A stretch of DNA of 64,000 nucleotides from Mycolicibacterium komanii (GTDB lineage: Bacteria; Actinomycetota; Actinomycetes; Mycobacteriales; Mycobacteriaceae). A program made the position numbers and the translations under genes. Location: contig NZ_CVTA01000010.1 in NCBI RefSeq assembly GCF_001050035.1, positions 52,256 through 116,255 of the forward strand, written 5' to 3'. Below the pieces are notes generated by a model. That model was not told the DNA's origin, ran no database searches, and worked only from the letters and a program-made list of their open reading frames with translations. Shown here one piece after another: positions 10,373-20,861 of this stretch. Position 1 is the first letter of the stretch. Each line of letters opens with the position of its first letter.

Positions 10373-10996
10373 TCAGATGAAGTAGTGCTCGTTGCCGGTC
10401 GGGTAGCCGCCGCCGTTGGTGGCGATGTGCACGTGGTCGAAATGGTTGGCCGTCTCGTTGCCGTAGTCCGCTGTCCAACTCGGCGCGCCGACGCCGGGGT
10501 AGAAGCCCTGCCGCCAGATCACGTGGATGACGCCCCAGCGCTCCGCGTTCGCCAGCGCGATCCCGGCGATCTGGTTGCCCAGCGCGATTCCCTCCTCGCT
10601 GCTGTGGTTGGGAATCATCACGTCGAGCGCCAAGCCGTTGGGATGCCACTTCAACGGGTCCTGGCGGAATCCGCCGATCGTCTTGATCTCGGGGAACAAC
10701 ACGCTGATCGCGCGGGCCACGCGAATCGTGTTGACCTGCAACCCGCCCTCGGGTGCCAGACCCGCGGGCAACTCGAACGGGGTCGCCGCGCTGGCAACCG
10801 GAGCGCTCGCCGCGAGCAACTCCGCTTCGGTCGGCATCTTGAGCGTTGGCGCACCTGCGGGCGCGTCCTGACGCGCGGCCACGGGCGGGGCGGGATGCTC
10901 TTCCGGTGGCTTCGCGGATTGGGCGTAGAACAGGGCGGCGGACAGCGCGACCGAGGCGACGAGGGCCAGCAGCTTGCCCCGCCCGTTGGCTAACAT
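10373..10996 (-). CDS. Exported ARB_07466-like domain protein
   Basis: A protein of 207 residues. The N-terminus (MLANGRGKLLALVASVALSA) is a signal anchor or signal peptide, followed by a proline- and alanine-rich linker to about residue 80. The C-terminal domain has GGFRQDPLKWHPNGLALDVMI and TANHFDHVHIATNGGGYP. These His/Asp clusters resemble the zinc sites of D,D- and L,D-carboxypeptidase-like folds and match the ARB_07466-like C-terminal domain of actinobacterial exported proteins. A cell-wall role is inferred; no substrate is known. ATG is preferred to the GTG 21 nt upstream. It converges with tatB. Confidence 0.75.
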   Translation of the reverse strand: MLANGRGKLLALVASVALSAALFYAQSAKPPEEHPAPPVAARQDAPAGAPTLKMPTEAELLAASAPVASAATPFELPAGLAPEGGLQVNTIRVARAISVLFPEIKTIGGFRQDPLKWHPNGLALDVMIPNHSSEEGIALGNQIAGIALANAERWGVIHVIWRQGFYPGVGAPSWTADYGNETANHFDHVHIATNGGGYPTGNEHYFI

Positions 10997-11071
10997 CGCC
11001 CTACCCACGAACAGCACTGTAACGCCATGTCGGACAGGGTGTGACGCAGTTCGGCCTCGAACACGAGACCG

Positions 11072-12214
11072 TTATCTACCGGCCGGATCCAGGCCCAGCG
11101 ACATCCCCGCCAGCCCGCGCTTGCGGCTGGACAGGGCGTCGGCGACGCTGCGCAATTCCTTACCCGCCGCCGAGTCGGGCGCGGACAGAACCAGCGGGAC
11201 GCCGGAGTCGCCGGCCGACACCAGGGCCGGGTCGAGCGGCACCTGTCCCAGCAACGGCACGTCGGCGCCGATCGCGCGTGTCAGGCTCTCGGCGACCTGC
11301 TTGCCGCCGCCCTCGCCGAAGATCTGCATGGTCGTGCCGTCGGGCAACTGCAGCCCGGACATGTTCTCCACCACCCCGACGATGCGCTGACGGGTCTGCA
11401 GCGCGATCGCGCCGGCCCGCTCGGCCACCTCGGCGGCCGCCAGTTGGGGCGTCGTCACCACCAGGATCTCCGCGCCGGGAATCAACTGCGCCACCGAGAT
11501 CGCGACGTCTCCCGTGCCCGGCGGCAGGTCGAGCAGCAGCACGTCCAGATCGCCCCAGTAGACGTCGGCCAGGAACTGCTGCAGCGCGCGATGCAGCATC
11601 GGGCCGCGCCAGACCACCGGGGTGTTGCCCTGGGTGAACATCGCGATCGAGATCACCCGAACGTCGTGGGCGACCGGCGGCAGGATCATCGACTCGACCT
11701 GGGTGGGCCGGTCGGTGATGCCCATCATGCGCGGCACCGAGTGGCCGTAGATGTCGGCGTCGAGCACGCCCACCGACACGCCCCGGGCGGCCATGGCCGC
11801 CGCGAGGTTCACTGTGACGCTGGACTTCCCGACGCCCCCCTTGCCGGAGGCCACCGCGTATACGCGGGTCAACGAGCCGGGCTGGGCGAACGGGATGACG
11901 GGTTCGCGCGAGTCGCCACGCAGCTGTTTGCGCAGTTCGGTGCGTTGTTCGTCGTTCATCACGTCGAGGCTGACCCGGACGGAGCCGGTGCCGGGCACGT
12001 CGGCGACGGCGCGGCTGACCTGATCGGAGATCTCGGTCTTCTTCGGGCACGCCGCGGTGGTCAGGTAGATCTCGACGTGGACGGCCCCGTCTGGTTCGAC
12101 GGTGACGTTCTTGACCATGCCGAGCTCGGTGATCGGCCGCCGCAGTTCGGGGTCGATCACTTTGGCCAGCGCGCGACGGATCGCGGCTTCCAGGTCAGAG
12201 GGTGATTGAGACAT
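11072..12214 (-). CDS. mrp: Mrp/ApbC-family iron-sulfur cluster carrier ATPase
   Basis: A 380-residue P-loop ATPase thought to carry and insert Fe-S clusters. An N-terminal MIP18-like domain (about 1-95, ALAKVIDPELRRPITELGMV and AACP) precedes the NTPase domain. That domain has the deviant Walker A SGKGGVGKSS, VLDADIYGHSVPRMMG, and Walker B LLDLPPGTGDV. The C-terminal CPxC of many Mrp proteins is not present; the matching stretch reads MSGLQLPDG, as I recall for the M. tuberculosis protein too. A -10 TAGACT lies 8 nt before this ATG (5 nt before an adjacent GTG), so the message is likely leaderless. Confidence 0.93.
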   Translation of the reverse strand: MSQSPSDLEAAIRRALAKVIDPELRRPITELGMVKNVTVEPDGAVHVEIYLTTAACPKKTEISDQVSRAVADVPGTGSVRVSLDVMNDEQRTELRKQLRGDSREPVIPFAQPGSLTRVYAVASGKGGVGKSSVTVNLAAAMAARGVSVGVLDADIYGHSVPRMMGITDRPTQVESMILPPVAHDVRVISIAMFTQGNTPVVWRGPMLHRALQQFLADVYWGDLDVLLLDLPPGTGDVAISVAQLIPGAEILVVTTPQLAAAEVAERAGAIALQTRQRIVGVVENMSGLQLPDGTTMQIFGEGGGKQVAESLTRAIGADVPLLGQVPLDPALVSAGDSGVPLVLSAPDSAAGKELRSVADALSSRKRGLAGMSLGLDPAGR

Positions 12215-12222
12215 CACCGTCG

Positions 12223-12228
12223 AGTCTA
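12223..12228 (-). promoter_or_regulatory. -10 element of leaderless mrp promoter
   Basis: TAGACT on the minus strand lies 8 nt before the mrp ATG and 5 nt before the GTG preceding it. No Shine-Dalgarno sequence is present. The same hexamer at nearly the same distance precedes deaD. Confidence 0.5.
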
Positions 12229-12248
12229 GGCCGACTCGACGGCGACCT

Positions 12249-13724
12249 TTAACCGACCGGTCCGGGCGCCGGACCCGGCGCGGTGGCCGGACCGGGTGCC
12301 GGTCCAGGCGCGGCCGCCGGGCCGGGTGCTTGAGCGGGCGGGGCCGCAGGCGCGTCGACCACGGGACCGGGTGCGCCGACGGGTGCGGGTCCCGGCGGGA
12401 CGGCGCCCGGGGCGGGCGGCGCCAGCGGAGCCGGAGCGGGTGGAAGCATCGGCTGCGCGACCGGCGGTCCGCCGAGGGCGGGCTGCAACGGCGGCGCCGG
12501 GTTGTCCTGGATGCAGAACACCGCGCATTCGGGTCGTTGCGGCTGCATCCACGGCGGGGTCCACGGCGGCGGTGCCGGTGGCGCCTGCGGCGAGGCCGCC
12601 GGCCCTTGAGGTGCCGGTCCGGGCAGCGGTCCGAGTCGCTGACCTGGAGCGAAGCCCGGCATGTTGCCCATCTGGTTGGCGACGGCGTCGCGTTCGAGCA
12701 GCGGCATCAGCGCCAGCGGATCGTTGGACGGCAGCCCCAGTGCGTTGAGCGGAAGCCCCGGCCCCAGACCCTGGTAGGCCTTCAGGTCGGTGAGGTGCAG
12801 GCTGTTGTCGGTCTCGTCGAGCGTCGGAACCGATCCGGTGATCGGGGGCAGGTCCATCGGCACCACGCCGGTCGCGTAGGCCGCGGCCCAACCCAGCACG
12901 TTGCGGGCGTAGGCCACCGAGTTGTTGTAGCGAAGAATCGCCGACATCACGTGGTTCGGGTCGCGCAGGTTGAGGTTGCCGCTGCACAGGTAGCGGGCGG
13001 CGGCCAGCGTCGAGTCGTAGAGGTTCTGCACCTCGGCCTTGCCGTCGCCGTCGCCGTCGGAGGCATACCGCGACCAGGTTCCCGGCAGGAACTGCATCGG
13101 CCCCATGGCCCGGGCGTAGGTGACCCGGTCGGCGGCGCGGCTCTGCACGATGACCTCGTTGCCGGGGAGCGTGCCGTCGAGCGCGGGCCCGTAGATGGGG
13201 CGGATGGCGGTGCCGCGGGCGTCGGTCGCGCCGCCGTTGGCGTGCATCGACTCGATACGTCCGATACCGGCCAACAGGTTCCAGCTGATGCCGCAGCCCG
13301 GATACGCCGAGGCCATGATGCGCTCGGCATTGCGGTACGCCGACAGGGCCATCGCCGGAATGCCCAGTGTGCCAGGCGAATTCACCACTGCTGCGGGTGG
13401 AGGAGCGGAGGCCGTCGAGGCGGCGATGTGAAAGGCCATGGGCTCCTTGGCCACCGCGACCACCGACGCGCCCGAACGCGCTCCCGGTGACGGTTCGACC
13501 GCGGCCAGTGGCGTCACCGCCGCATCCGAGGTGGGTGTGCGCGGTGACGGCGCCGACGCGCCGACACTGCCGGCAAGGATGATCGGGGTGATGATGGCAA
13601 CGCCGAGGGCGGCGCGCATGCCGTTGGCGGATGCCAACTTCTGCACTCGAGGGCCCGGGATACGCCGCAGACGCCCCGTTTGGCGCCGCACGGCCTTGAG
13701 GGCGGCTCCTCCCCTTATGTGCAC
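12249..13724 (-). CDS. Exported lytic transglycosylase (SLT_2/MltB-like, Rv1230c type)
   Basis: A 491-residue cell-wall enzyme. A basic N-terminus and one hydrophobic segment (ALGVAIITPIILAGSVG) form a signal anchor. The transglycosylase domain (about 115-300) has the catalytic glutamate in LLAGIGRIESMHANGG, then RAMGPMQFLPGTWSRYASDG and AILRYNNSVAYARNVL. This is the MltB-type fold that cleaves peptidoglycan to 1,6-anhydro-muropeptides. The last 150 residues are low-complexity Pro/Ala/Gly with PAPGPA repeats and one Cys pair (ECAVFC). The first start is a GTG whose next codons contain GGGGAGGAG, so a GTG about 33 nt downstream is a possible alternative. Confidence 0.85.
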   Translation of the reverse strand: MHIRGGAALKAVRRQTGRLRRIPGPRVQKLASANGMRAALGVAIITPIILAGSVGASAPSPRTPTSDAAVTPLAAVEPSPGARSGASVVAVAKEPMAFHIAASTASAPPPAAVVNSPGTLGIPAMALSAYRNAERIMASAYPGCGISWNLLAGIGRIESMHANGGATDARGTAIRPIYGPALDGTLPGNEVIVQSRAADRVTYARAMGPMQFLPGTWSRYASDGDGDGKAEVQNLYDSTLAAARYLCSGNLNLRDPNHVMSAILRYNNSVAYARNVLGWAAAYATGVVPMDLPPITGSVPTLDETDNSLHLTDLKAYQGLGPGLPLNALGLPSNDPLALMPLLERDAVANQMGNMPGFAPGQRLGPLPGPAPQGPAASPQAPPAPPPWTPPWMQPQRPECAVFCIQDNPAPPLQPALGGPPVAQPMLPPAPAPLAPPAPGAVPPGPAPVGAPGPVVDAPAAPPAQAPGPAAAPGPAPGPATAPGPAPGPVG

Positions 13725-13763
13725 TCAACCGTCCTAGGTCAGCAGTCGCTTGTGAACCAAGTC

Positions 13764-13769
13764 ACCATA
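13764..13769 (-). promoter_or_regulatory. Candidate -10 element for the lytic transglycosylase gene
   Basis: TATGGT on the minus strand lies 39 nt before the GTG start, in the AT-richest part of the 78-nt gap (ACTAGATAAC nearby). It would give a leader of about 30 nt. No clear -35 is seen. Confidence 0.3.
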
Positions 13770-13802
13770 CCTACTAGATAACCGCCGCGTTACAGCAATG
13801 CG

Positions 13803-14351
13803 TTAGCTACCCACACTCGGTTTTTTGCTCCGGCGCTCGCCGGGATCGCCCCGGCCGTCTCGGTCGTCGCCGGTTTCGCCTGTCTGCGGCTGCAGCGCGA
13901 CGAGCATTTCGCGCATCTCGTCGAGCTCCCTGCGCAGGTAGTCGCGGGTGACGACCTCGCCGATCGCCAGCCGCAGGGCGGCCAGCTCGCGGGCCAGGTA
14001 CTCGGTGTCGGCCTTGGTTTGCAGGGCGCGGCGGCGGTCCTCGTCCAGCGACACGCGGTCCCGGTTCTCCTGGCGGTTCTGCGCCAGCAGGATCAGCGGC
14101 GCCGCGTAGGCCGCCTGGGTGGAGAACGCGAGGTTGAGCAGGATGAACGGGTAGGGGTCCCAGCGCAGCCCGACCGCAAACAGGTTCAGCGCGATCCAGA
14201 CGATGACGATGATGGTCTGCCACGCCAGATAGCGACCGGTGCCGAGGAACCGAGCGATCCTCTCGCTGAAGTTCCCGACCGCCTCGGGGTCGACATTGAA
14301 CGAGAACCGTCGGGTCGCCAGCGGAGTGTCGAGCCTGCTGCGGTCGGTCAT
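13803..14351 (-). CDS. DUF1003 membrane protein (Rv1231c type)
   Basis: A 182-residue protein with two membrane segments (YLAWQTIIVIVWIALNLFAV and PFILLNLAFSTQAAYAAPLI) followed by the DUF1003 signature LLAQNRQENRDRVSLDEDR. The rest is a charged, probably coiled-coil cytosolic region (TEYLARELAALRLAIGEVV) and a disordered tail. The function of DUF1003 is not established. The gene starts in an ATGA overlap with the MgtE-like gene, so the two are translationally coupled and probably act together. Confidence 0.87.
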   Translation of the reverse strand: MTDRSRLDTPLATRRFSFNVDPEAVGNFSERIARFLGTGRYLAWQTIIVIVWIALNLFAVGLRWDPYPFILLNLAFSTQAAYAAPLILLAQNRQENRDRVSLDEDRRRALQTKADTEYLARELAALRLAIGEVVTRDYLRRELDEMREMLVALQPQTGETGDDRDGRGDPGERRSKKPSVGS

Positions 14352-15640
14352 GAGGTGCCCTCGGCGCCGGTGAGCTCGGGTTCCTCGGTCTCGCGCCAGT
14401 CGTGGGGCAGCAGGTGGTCGAGCACGTCGTCGACCGACACGGCGCCCAACAGATGGTTCTCGTCGTCGACGACGGGCCCGCAGACCAGGTTGTAGGCGGC
14501 GAAATAGCGGGTCACCGCGCCCAACGAGTCGTCGGGGGACAAGCTGGGCAGATCGGTGTCGATGATGCCGCTGACCAGTTCGGCCGGCGGCTCCCGCAGG
14601 AGGCGCTGAAGGTGCACACAGCCCAGGTAGTGGCCGGTGGGGGTGGCCGTCGGGGGGCGGGTGACGAACACCAGTGAGGCCAGCGCGGGGGTCAGGTCGG
14701 GGTCGCGGACCCGGGCCAGCGCCTCGGCGACGGTGGTGTCCGGTGCCAGCACCACGGGCTCGGACGTCATCAGGCCGCCCGCGGTGTCGGGGGAGTGCGC
14801 CAGCAGGCGGCGGACGTCCTCGGAATCCTCGGGATCCATGCGACGCAAAAACTGCTCGGCATCGGTCGGGGCCATCGACCCCAGCAGGTCGGCCGCGTCG
14901 TCGGGGTCCATCGCCTCGAGAACGTCGACGGCCCGGTCGCCGGGCAGCCGCCTGAGCACGTCAAGCTGGTGGTCGTCGGGCAGTTCCTGCAGAACATCGG
15001 CCAGACGCTCGACATCGAGGGCGTTGACGAGCTCGTAGCGGCGCTTGGTCGGCAGTTCCCGCAGGGCCTCGGCGACCTCCACGGCGCGCTGGCCCTCGAA
15101 CAGGTCGAGCAGTTGCGCGACGCCCTGATCGGGCATTGCCAGACCGGAGGGGGTGAGGCCGTGAACGTTCTGCCAGTCGACCACGTGCACGTTGGCGCGC
15201 CTGCCCAGCCGCCGATGCGGGCGCACGGCGACCTTGGTGACCATCCAGTCCCGTGTGCGGGTCTGCTCGATGCCTAGGTCGACGACGATCACGTCGACGT
15301 TGGCCAGCTCCGGCAGGTCGGGATCGTCGACGCGGACCCGAGTTTCGATCACCTGCCCGAGGACCAGCACCTCGCCGGGACGCTGAGCGAACCGGCGCAG
15401 CGACACGCTGCCGGTGGCCAATGTCACGGCGCCGGGCTCGATCGAAGTCACCCGCAGGATCGGCACGAATATCCGTCGCCGCGTGAGCAATTCGACGACC
15501 AGGCCGAGCACGCGCGGCTGCTGGCGCACCAGGCTGATGCTGACCACCACATCGCGGACACGGCCGATGGACTCGCCGTCGGGGCCCAAGACCACCATCC
15601 CCGCGAGTCGGGCCGCATAGACCCTGTTGACCGCCGCCAT
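14348..15640 (-). CDS. MgtE-like regulatory protein without channel domain (PRC-barrel, MgtE_N, CBS)
   Basis: A 430-residue soluble protein. Residues 1-160 hold two PRC-barrel-like modules (LGPDGESIGRVRDVVVSIS). About 175-290 is the MgtE N domain, with helical repeats such as LADVLQELPDDHQLDVLRRL and EAMDPDDAADLLGSM. About 295-415 is a CBS pair beginning GGLMTSEPVVLAPDTTVAEAL. The five-helix Mg2+ channel domain of MgtE is missing and the chain ends after the CBS pair. It may sense Mg2+ or a nucleotide and act through the DUF1003 protein; this is inference. A -10 TACCCT lies 7 nt before the ATG. Confidence 0.88.
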   Translation of the reverse strand: MAAVNRVYAARLAGMVVLGPDGESIGRVRDVVVSISLVRQQPRVLGLVVELLTRRRIFVPILRVTSIEPGAVTLATGSVSLRRFAQRPGEVLVLGQVIETRVRVDDPDLPELANVDVIVVDLGIEQTRTRDWMVTKVAVRPHRRLGRRANVHVVDWQNVHGLTPSGLAMPDQGVAQLLDLFEGQRAVEVAEALRELPTKRRYELVNALDVERLADVLQELPDDHQLDVLRRLPGDRAVDVLEAMDPDDAADLLGSMAPTDAEQFLRRMDPEDSEDVRRLLAHSPDTAGGLMTSEPVVLAPDTTVAEALARVRDPDLTPALASLVFVTRPPTATPTGHYLGCVHLQRLLREPPAELVSGIIDTDLPSLSPDDSLGAVTRYFAAYNLVCGPVVDDENHLLGAVSVDDVLDHLLPHDWRETEEPELTGAEGTS

Positions 15641-15647
15641 GCCTCAA

Positions 15648-15653
15648 AGGGTA
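15648..15653 (-). promoter_or_regulatory. -10 element of leaderless MgtE-like/DUF1003 operon
   Basis: TACCCT on the minus strand is separated by 7 nt from the ATG at 15640. The same bases on the plus strand (AAAGGG) serve as the candidate ribosome binding site of the divergent citrate-lyase-like gene, so the two signals overlap. Confidence 0.5.
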
Positions 15654-15659
15654 GAGAGT

Positions 15660-16622
15660 GTGGTTGTGGAAAACCGGTATCGACCCCGCCGAACGGTCCT
15701 TTCCGTTCCCGGGAGCAGCGCGAAAATGGTCGAGAAGGCGAAAACCCTGTCCGCCGACGAGGTGTTCCTCGATCTCGAGGACGCCGTCGCACCGGATGCC
15801 AAGGCCGAGGCCCGCACGCGGGTGGCGACCGCGCTCGCCGAACCGGGCTGGGCCGGCCAACTGCGCGGTGTGCGCGTCAACGACTGGACGACGCCCTGGA
15901 CCCACGCCGACATCATCGAGGTGGTGGCGACCGCCGGTCCCGAAATCGACATCGTGGTTCTCCCGAAGGTCAGCGACGCCACCCACATCCAGGCGCTGCA
16001 CTTGCTGCTGAGCCAACTCGAGGCCACACACGGCCTGCCCGTCGGTCGCATCGGCATCGAGGCGCAGATCGAGAATGCGCAGGGCCTCACCAACATTGAC
16101 GCGATCGCGGCCGCACCGCGGGTGCAGGCTCTGGTGCTCGGACCCGCCGACATGGCGGCGAGCTTGAACATGCGCACGTTGGAGGTCGGCGAGCAGCCGG
16201 AGGGCTACGACGTCGGCGATGCGCACCACCACGTGCTGATGCGGATTCTCGTGGCGGCTCGGGCGCACGGTGTGCTCGCGATCGACGGGCCGTATCTGAA
16301 GATTCGTGACGTCGACGGCTTCCGCCGCGTCGCGGGGCGTTCGGCGGCTCTGGGCTACGACGGCAAGTGGGTGCTGCACCCCGATCAGATCGCCGCGGGG
16401 AACGAGATTTTCAGTCCCCGTCAGAAGGACTACGACCATGCCGAACTGATTCTCGAGGCCTACGAGTGGCACACCTCGCGGGCCGGCGGGGCCAGGGGCG
16501 CGGTCATGCTGGGCGACGAGATGATCGACGAGGCGAGCAGGAAGATGGCTCTGGTGATCGCCGGAAAGGGCCGCGCGGCGGGCATGCAGCGCCAAGGCGA
16601 ACCGTTCCGTCCGCCCGACTGA
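15660..16622 (+). CDS. HpcH/HpaI aldolase, CoA-ester (citrate) lyase beta-like
   Basis: A protein of about 320 residues in the CitE/malyl-CoA lyase family, TIM-barrel enzymes that cleave or hydrolyse 3-hydroxyacyl-CoA thioesters with Mg2+. The opening RRTVLSVPGSSAKMVEKA, the region DEVFLDLEDAVAP, the metal ligands in IEAQIENAQG and LGPADMAAS, and the late GKWVLHPDQI are characteristic. As I recall it resembles Rv3075c more than CitE. The GTG at 15660 is chosen because AAAGGG lies 8 nt before it; the ATG at 15639 would overlap the divergent gene start. The physiological substrate is not known. Confidence 0.85.
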   Translation: MVVENRYRPRRTVLSVPGSSAKMVEKAKTLSADEVFLDLEDAVAPDAKAEARTRVATALAEPGWAGQLRGVRVNDWTTPWTHADIIEVVATAGPEIDIVVLPKVSDATHIQALHLLLSQLEATHGLPVGRIGIEAQIENAQGLTNIDAIAAAPRVQALVLGPADMAASLNMRTLEVGEQPEGYDVGDAHHHVLMRILVAARAHGVLAIDGPYLKIRDVDGFRRVAGRSAALGYDGKWVLHPDQIAAGNEIFSPRQKDYDHAELILEAYEWHTSRAGGARGAVMLGDEMIDEASRKMALVIAGKGRAAGMQRQGEPFRPPD

Positions 16623-16625
16623 TGT

Positions 16626-17078
16626 TCAGGTCCACTGCCAGCCGGTGGTGAGCAGGCTCAGATACAGCGGGATGTAGACGAGGAAACCGGCGACTGCCAG
16701 TCCGCCGATGATGGTGCCCGCCAACGCGATTCCGAACCCCTCCTGTCCCGTGCGCTTGGTTTCGCGCATGGCCATCACGCCGAGGATGACGCCGACGATG
16801 CACGTCACCCCGCAGCAGAACACCCCGACGAGCGAGCACACGAGCGAGCCGATCGCCATCCCGTTCGTGCCGGGAGGTTTCATCGGCCGGTACGGGTCGT
16901 AGCCAGGGTTGCCGGGGTTGCCGGGGTTGTAGCCCTGGCCGGGCGTGGACGTGTACGGCGGCGGATAGCCCGGCGCCGGTGGCGGATACAGCGGCGGAGG
17001 CAACCCCGCATCGGTGGGGTAGTCCACCGGTGCGAACGGGTCGGGCCGTTCGGCTCCGTACGGGTCGCTCCCGCTCAC
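16626..17078 (-). CDS. Proline-rich DUF4190 membrane protein, copy 1
   Basis: A 150-residue protein. The first 70 residues are disordered and rich in Pro, Gly and Tyr (PPPLYPPPAPGYPPPY, NPGNPGNPG). The rest is a DUF4190 two-helix membrane domain beginning TNGMAIGSLVCSLVGVFCCG and containing the polar loop MAMRETKRTGQEG. Position matches Rv1233c. Function is unknown; the tail may recruit other proteins at the membrane. It follows a second DUF4190 gene by 3 nt and starts with GTG. It converges with the CoA-ester lyase gene, 3 nt from its stop. Confidence 0.83.
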   Translation of the reverse strand: MSGSDPYGAERPDPFAPVDYPTDAGLPPPLYPPPAPGYPPPYTSTPGQGYNPGNPGNPGYDPYRPMKPPGTNGMAIGSLVCSLVGVFCCGVTCIVGVILGVMAMRETKRTGQEGFGIALAGTIIGGLAVAGFLVYIPLYLSLLTTGWQWT

Positions 17079-17081
17079 CGC

Positions 17082-17717
17082 TCAGCTGCTCATCATGGCG
17101 ATGGCGAAGATGATGTTGAGCACGAGCGTGGCCGCGCCGACGGCGATGCCGGCGATCGCCAGACCGCGGCCTCCTTCACCGGAGGTCTTGATCTGGTTGA
17201 GCGCCACGATGCCCAGCACGATGCCGACCAGCGAGCCGACACCGCACAGGACGCCGACCGCCGAGGCCACCAACGAGCCGATGGCCAAACCGTTCGTCTT
17301 GTCCGGCTGCAGGCCGTAACCGCCGCCGTAGCCGGGCGTGCCGTATCCCGGCGCACCGTAGGGCGACGGCGCACCGTAGGGCGGCGGCGGTGGATAACCC
17401 TGCCCGAGGTTGGGCGGGGGATAGGACCCCGGCGGCGGTGGTGGATAGGCGCCAGGCGGAGGCGGATAGCCGCCCTGCGGCGGCGGAGGGTAGGCCGGAG
17501 GCGGCGGATAGGCGCCCTGCGGCGGCGGGGGCGGCGGATAGCCCGATGACGGGTCGTACGCCGGCGGCGCCTGGTAGCCGTACGAGGGCTGGTCGGGCTG
17601 GGCGCCCTGTGTCTGTTCGGTCGACGGCGCCTCGTATCCTGACGATGTCGGCTCGGACGCACCTCCGTGGGATTCGGATGATGCGGTTTCTGCTGCGTCC
17701 TCCCCGGGATTTGTCAT
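17082..17717 (-). CDS. Proline-rich DUF4190 membrane protein, copy 2
   Basis: A 211-residue paralogue of the downstream gene. It has a long N-terminal tract of PPPP.YPPPP.GGYPPP repeats, then LQPDKTNGLAIGSLVASAVG and a DUF4190 domain with the loop ALNQIKTSGEGGRG between two helices. The ATG at 17717 is chosen because a -10 TAGGTT lies 7 nt upstream; earlier in-frame codons have no family content. It is divergent from the PF11181-type gene. Tyr- and Pro-rich tails of this kind could be phosphorylated or phase-separate, but nothing in the sequence proves it. Confidence 0.82.
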   Translation of the reverse strand: MTNPGEDAAETASSESHGGASEPTSSGYEAPSTEQTQGAQPDQPSYGYQAPPAYDPSSGYPPPPPPQGAYPPPPAYPPPPQGGYPPPPGAYPPPPPGSYPPPNLGQGYPPPPPYGAPSPYGAPGYGTPGYGGGYGLQPDKTNGLAIGSLVASAVGVLCGVGSLVGIVLGIVALNQIKTSGEGGRGLAIAGIAVGAATLVLNIIFAIAMMSS

Positions 17718-17724
17718 GCTTGTC

Positions 17725-17730
17725 AACCTA
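17725..17730 (-). promoter_or_regulatory. -10 element of leaderless DUF4190 operon
   Basis: TAGGTT on the minus strand is 7 nt from the ATG at 17717, with no ribosome binding site between. Confidence 0.45.
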
Positions 17731-17823
17731 GCGCAATTCTCGGGCACGATTGCGGCCATCGTGGCGTTGTCCCTTATGAGGCAGCAACTTAACGAATCGC
17801 GGCGACAGAGGAGAAGAAGACCG

Positions 17824-18348
17824 ATGACCAGCCCGTTTCAACCTGGAGCAAATTCCGGCGCAACGCCTGGTAACCCGAATTTGGGTCGTGGCCCCGCGGG
17901 TCTGCCCACGCCGCCGAAGGGTTGGCCGATCGGTTCGTATCCCACGTACGCCGAGGCGCAGCGCGCCGTGGACTACCTGTCGGACCAGGAATTTCCGGTG
18001 CAGCAGGTGACCATCGTCGGCGTCGACCTCATGCAGGTCGAGCGGGTCACCGGCCGGTTGACGTGGCCCAAGGTGCTCGGTGGCGGTGTGTTGACCGGTG
18101 CGTGGCTGGGCCTGTTCATCGGTCTGATTCTCGGCTTCTTCAGCCCGAACCCATGGGGCGCGCTCGCCACCGGCCTGATCGCGGGTGTGTTCTTCGGCCT
18201 CATCACGTCGGCGATACCGTATGCGATGGCGCGTGGCACAAGAGATTTCAGTTCGACGCTGCAACTCGTCGCGGGGCGCTACGACGTGTTGTGCGATCCG
18301 CAGAACGCCGAACGTGGGCGGGATCTGCTGGCGCGCTTGACCATCTGA
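17824..18348 (+). CDS. General-stress-protein 17M (YflT)-like membrane protein (Rv1234 type)
   Basis: A 174-residue protein, the same length as I recall for Rv1234. A disordered opening is followed by PIGSYPTYAEAQRAVDYLSD and VQQVTIVGVDLMQVERVTGRL, the ferredoxin-like module of the YflT/general stress protein family. The next region is a glycine-rich double membrane segment (VLGGGVLTGAWLGLFIGLIL, ALATGLIAGVFFGLITSAIP). The C-terminus returns to a soluble strand region (AGRYDVLCDP). AGGAG lies 11 nt before the ATG. The function of the family is not known. Confidence 0.85.
   Translation: MTSPFQPGANSGATPGNPNLGRGPAGLPTPPKGWPIGSYPTYAEAQRAVDYLSDQEFPVQQVTIVGVDLMQVERVTGRLTWPKVLGGGVLTGAWLGLFIGLILGFFSPNPWGALATGLIAGVFFGLITSAIPYAMARGTRDFSSTLQLVAGRYDVLCDPQNAERGRDLLARLTI

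Positions 18349-20860
<2,512 letters not shown>

Positions 20861-20861
<1 letters not shown>

Noticed and set aside
12226..13728. 500-codon frame overlapping the lytic transglycosylase on the same strand
   Set aside because: It is the shifted frame of the transglycosylase gene, arginine-rich and without motifs.
13725..13802. Possible c-di-AMP (ydaO) riboswitch before the transglycosylase
   Set aside because: The gap is only 78 nt, too short for that element, and its conserved core is not seen.
14961..16595. 544-codon minus-strand open frame over the CoA-ester lyase and MgtE-like genes
   Set aside because: It spans two real genes on different strands, changes composition midway, and has no recognisable domain.
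17380..17660. Repetitive GGCGGCGG/GGATA tract as a possible repeat array or CRISPR
   Set aside because: The repeats are codons of the Pro/Tyr-rich DUF4190 tail; unit length and spacing vary with the protein sequence.
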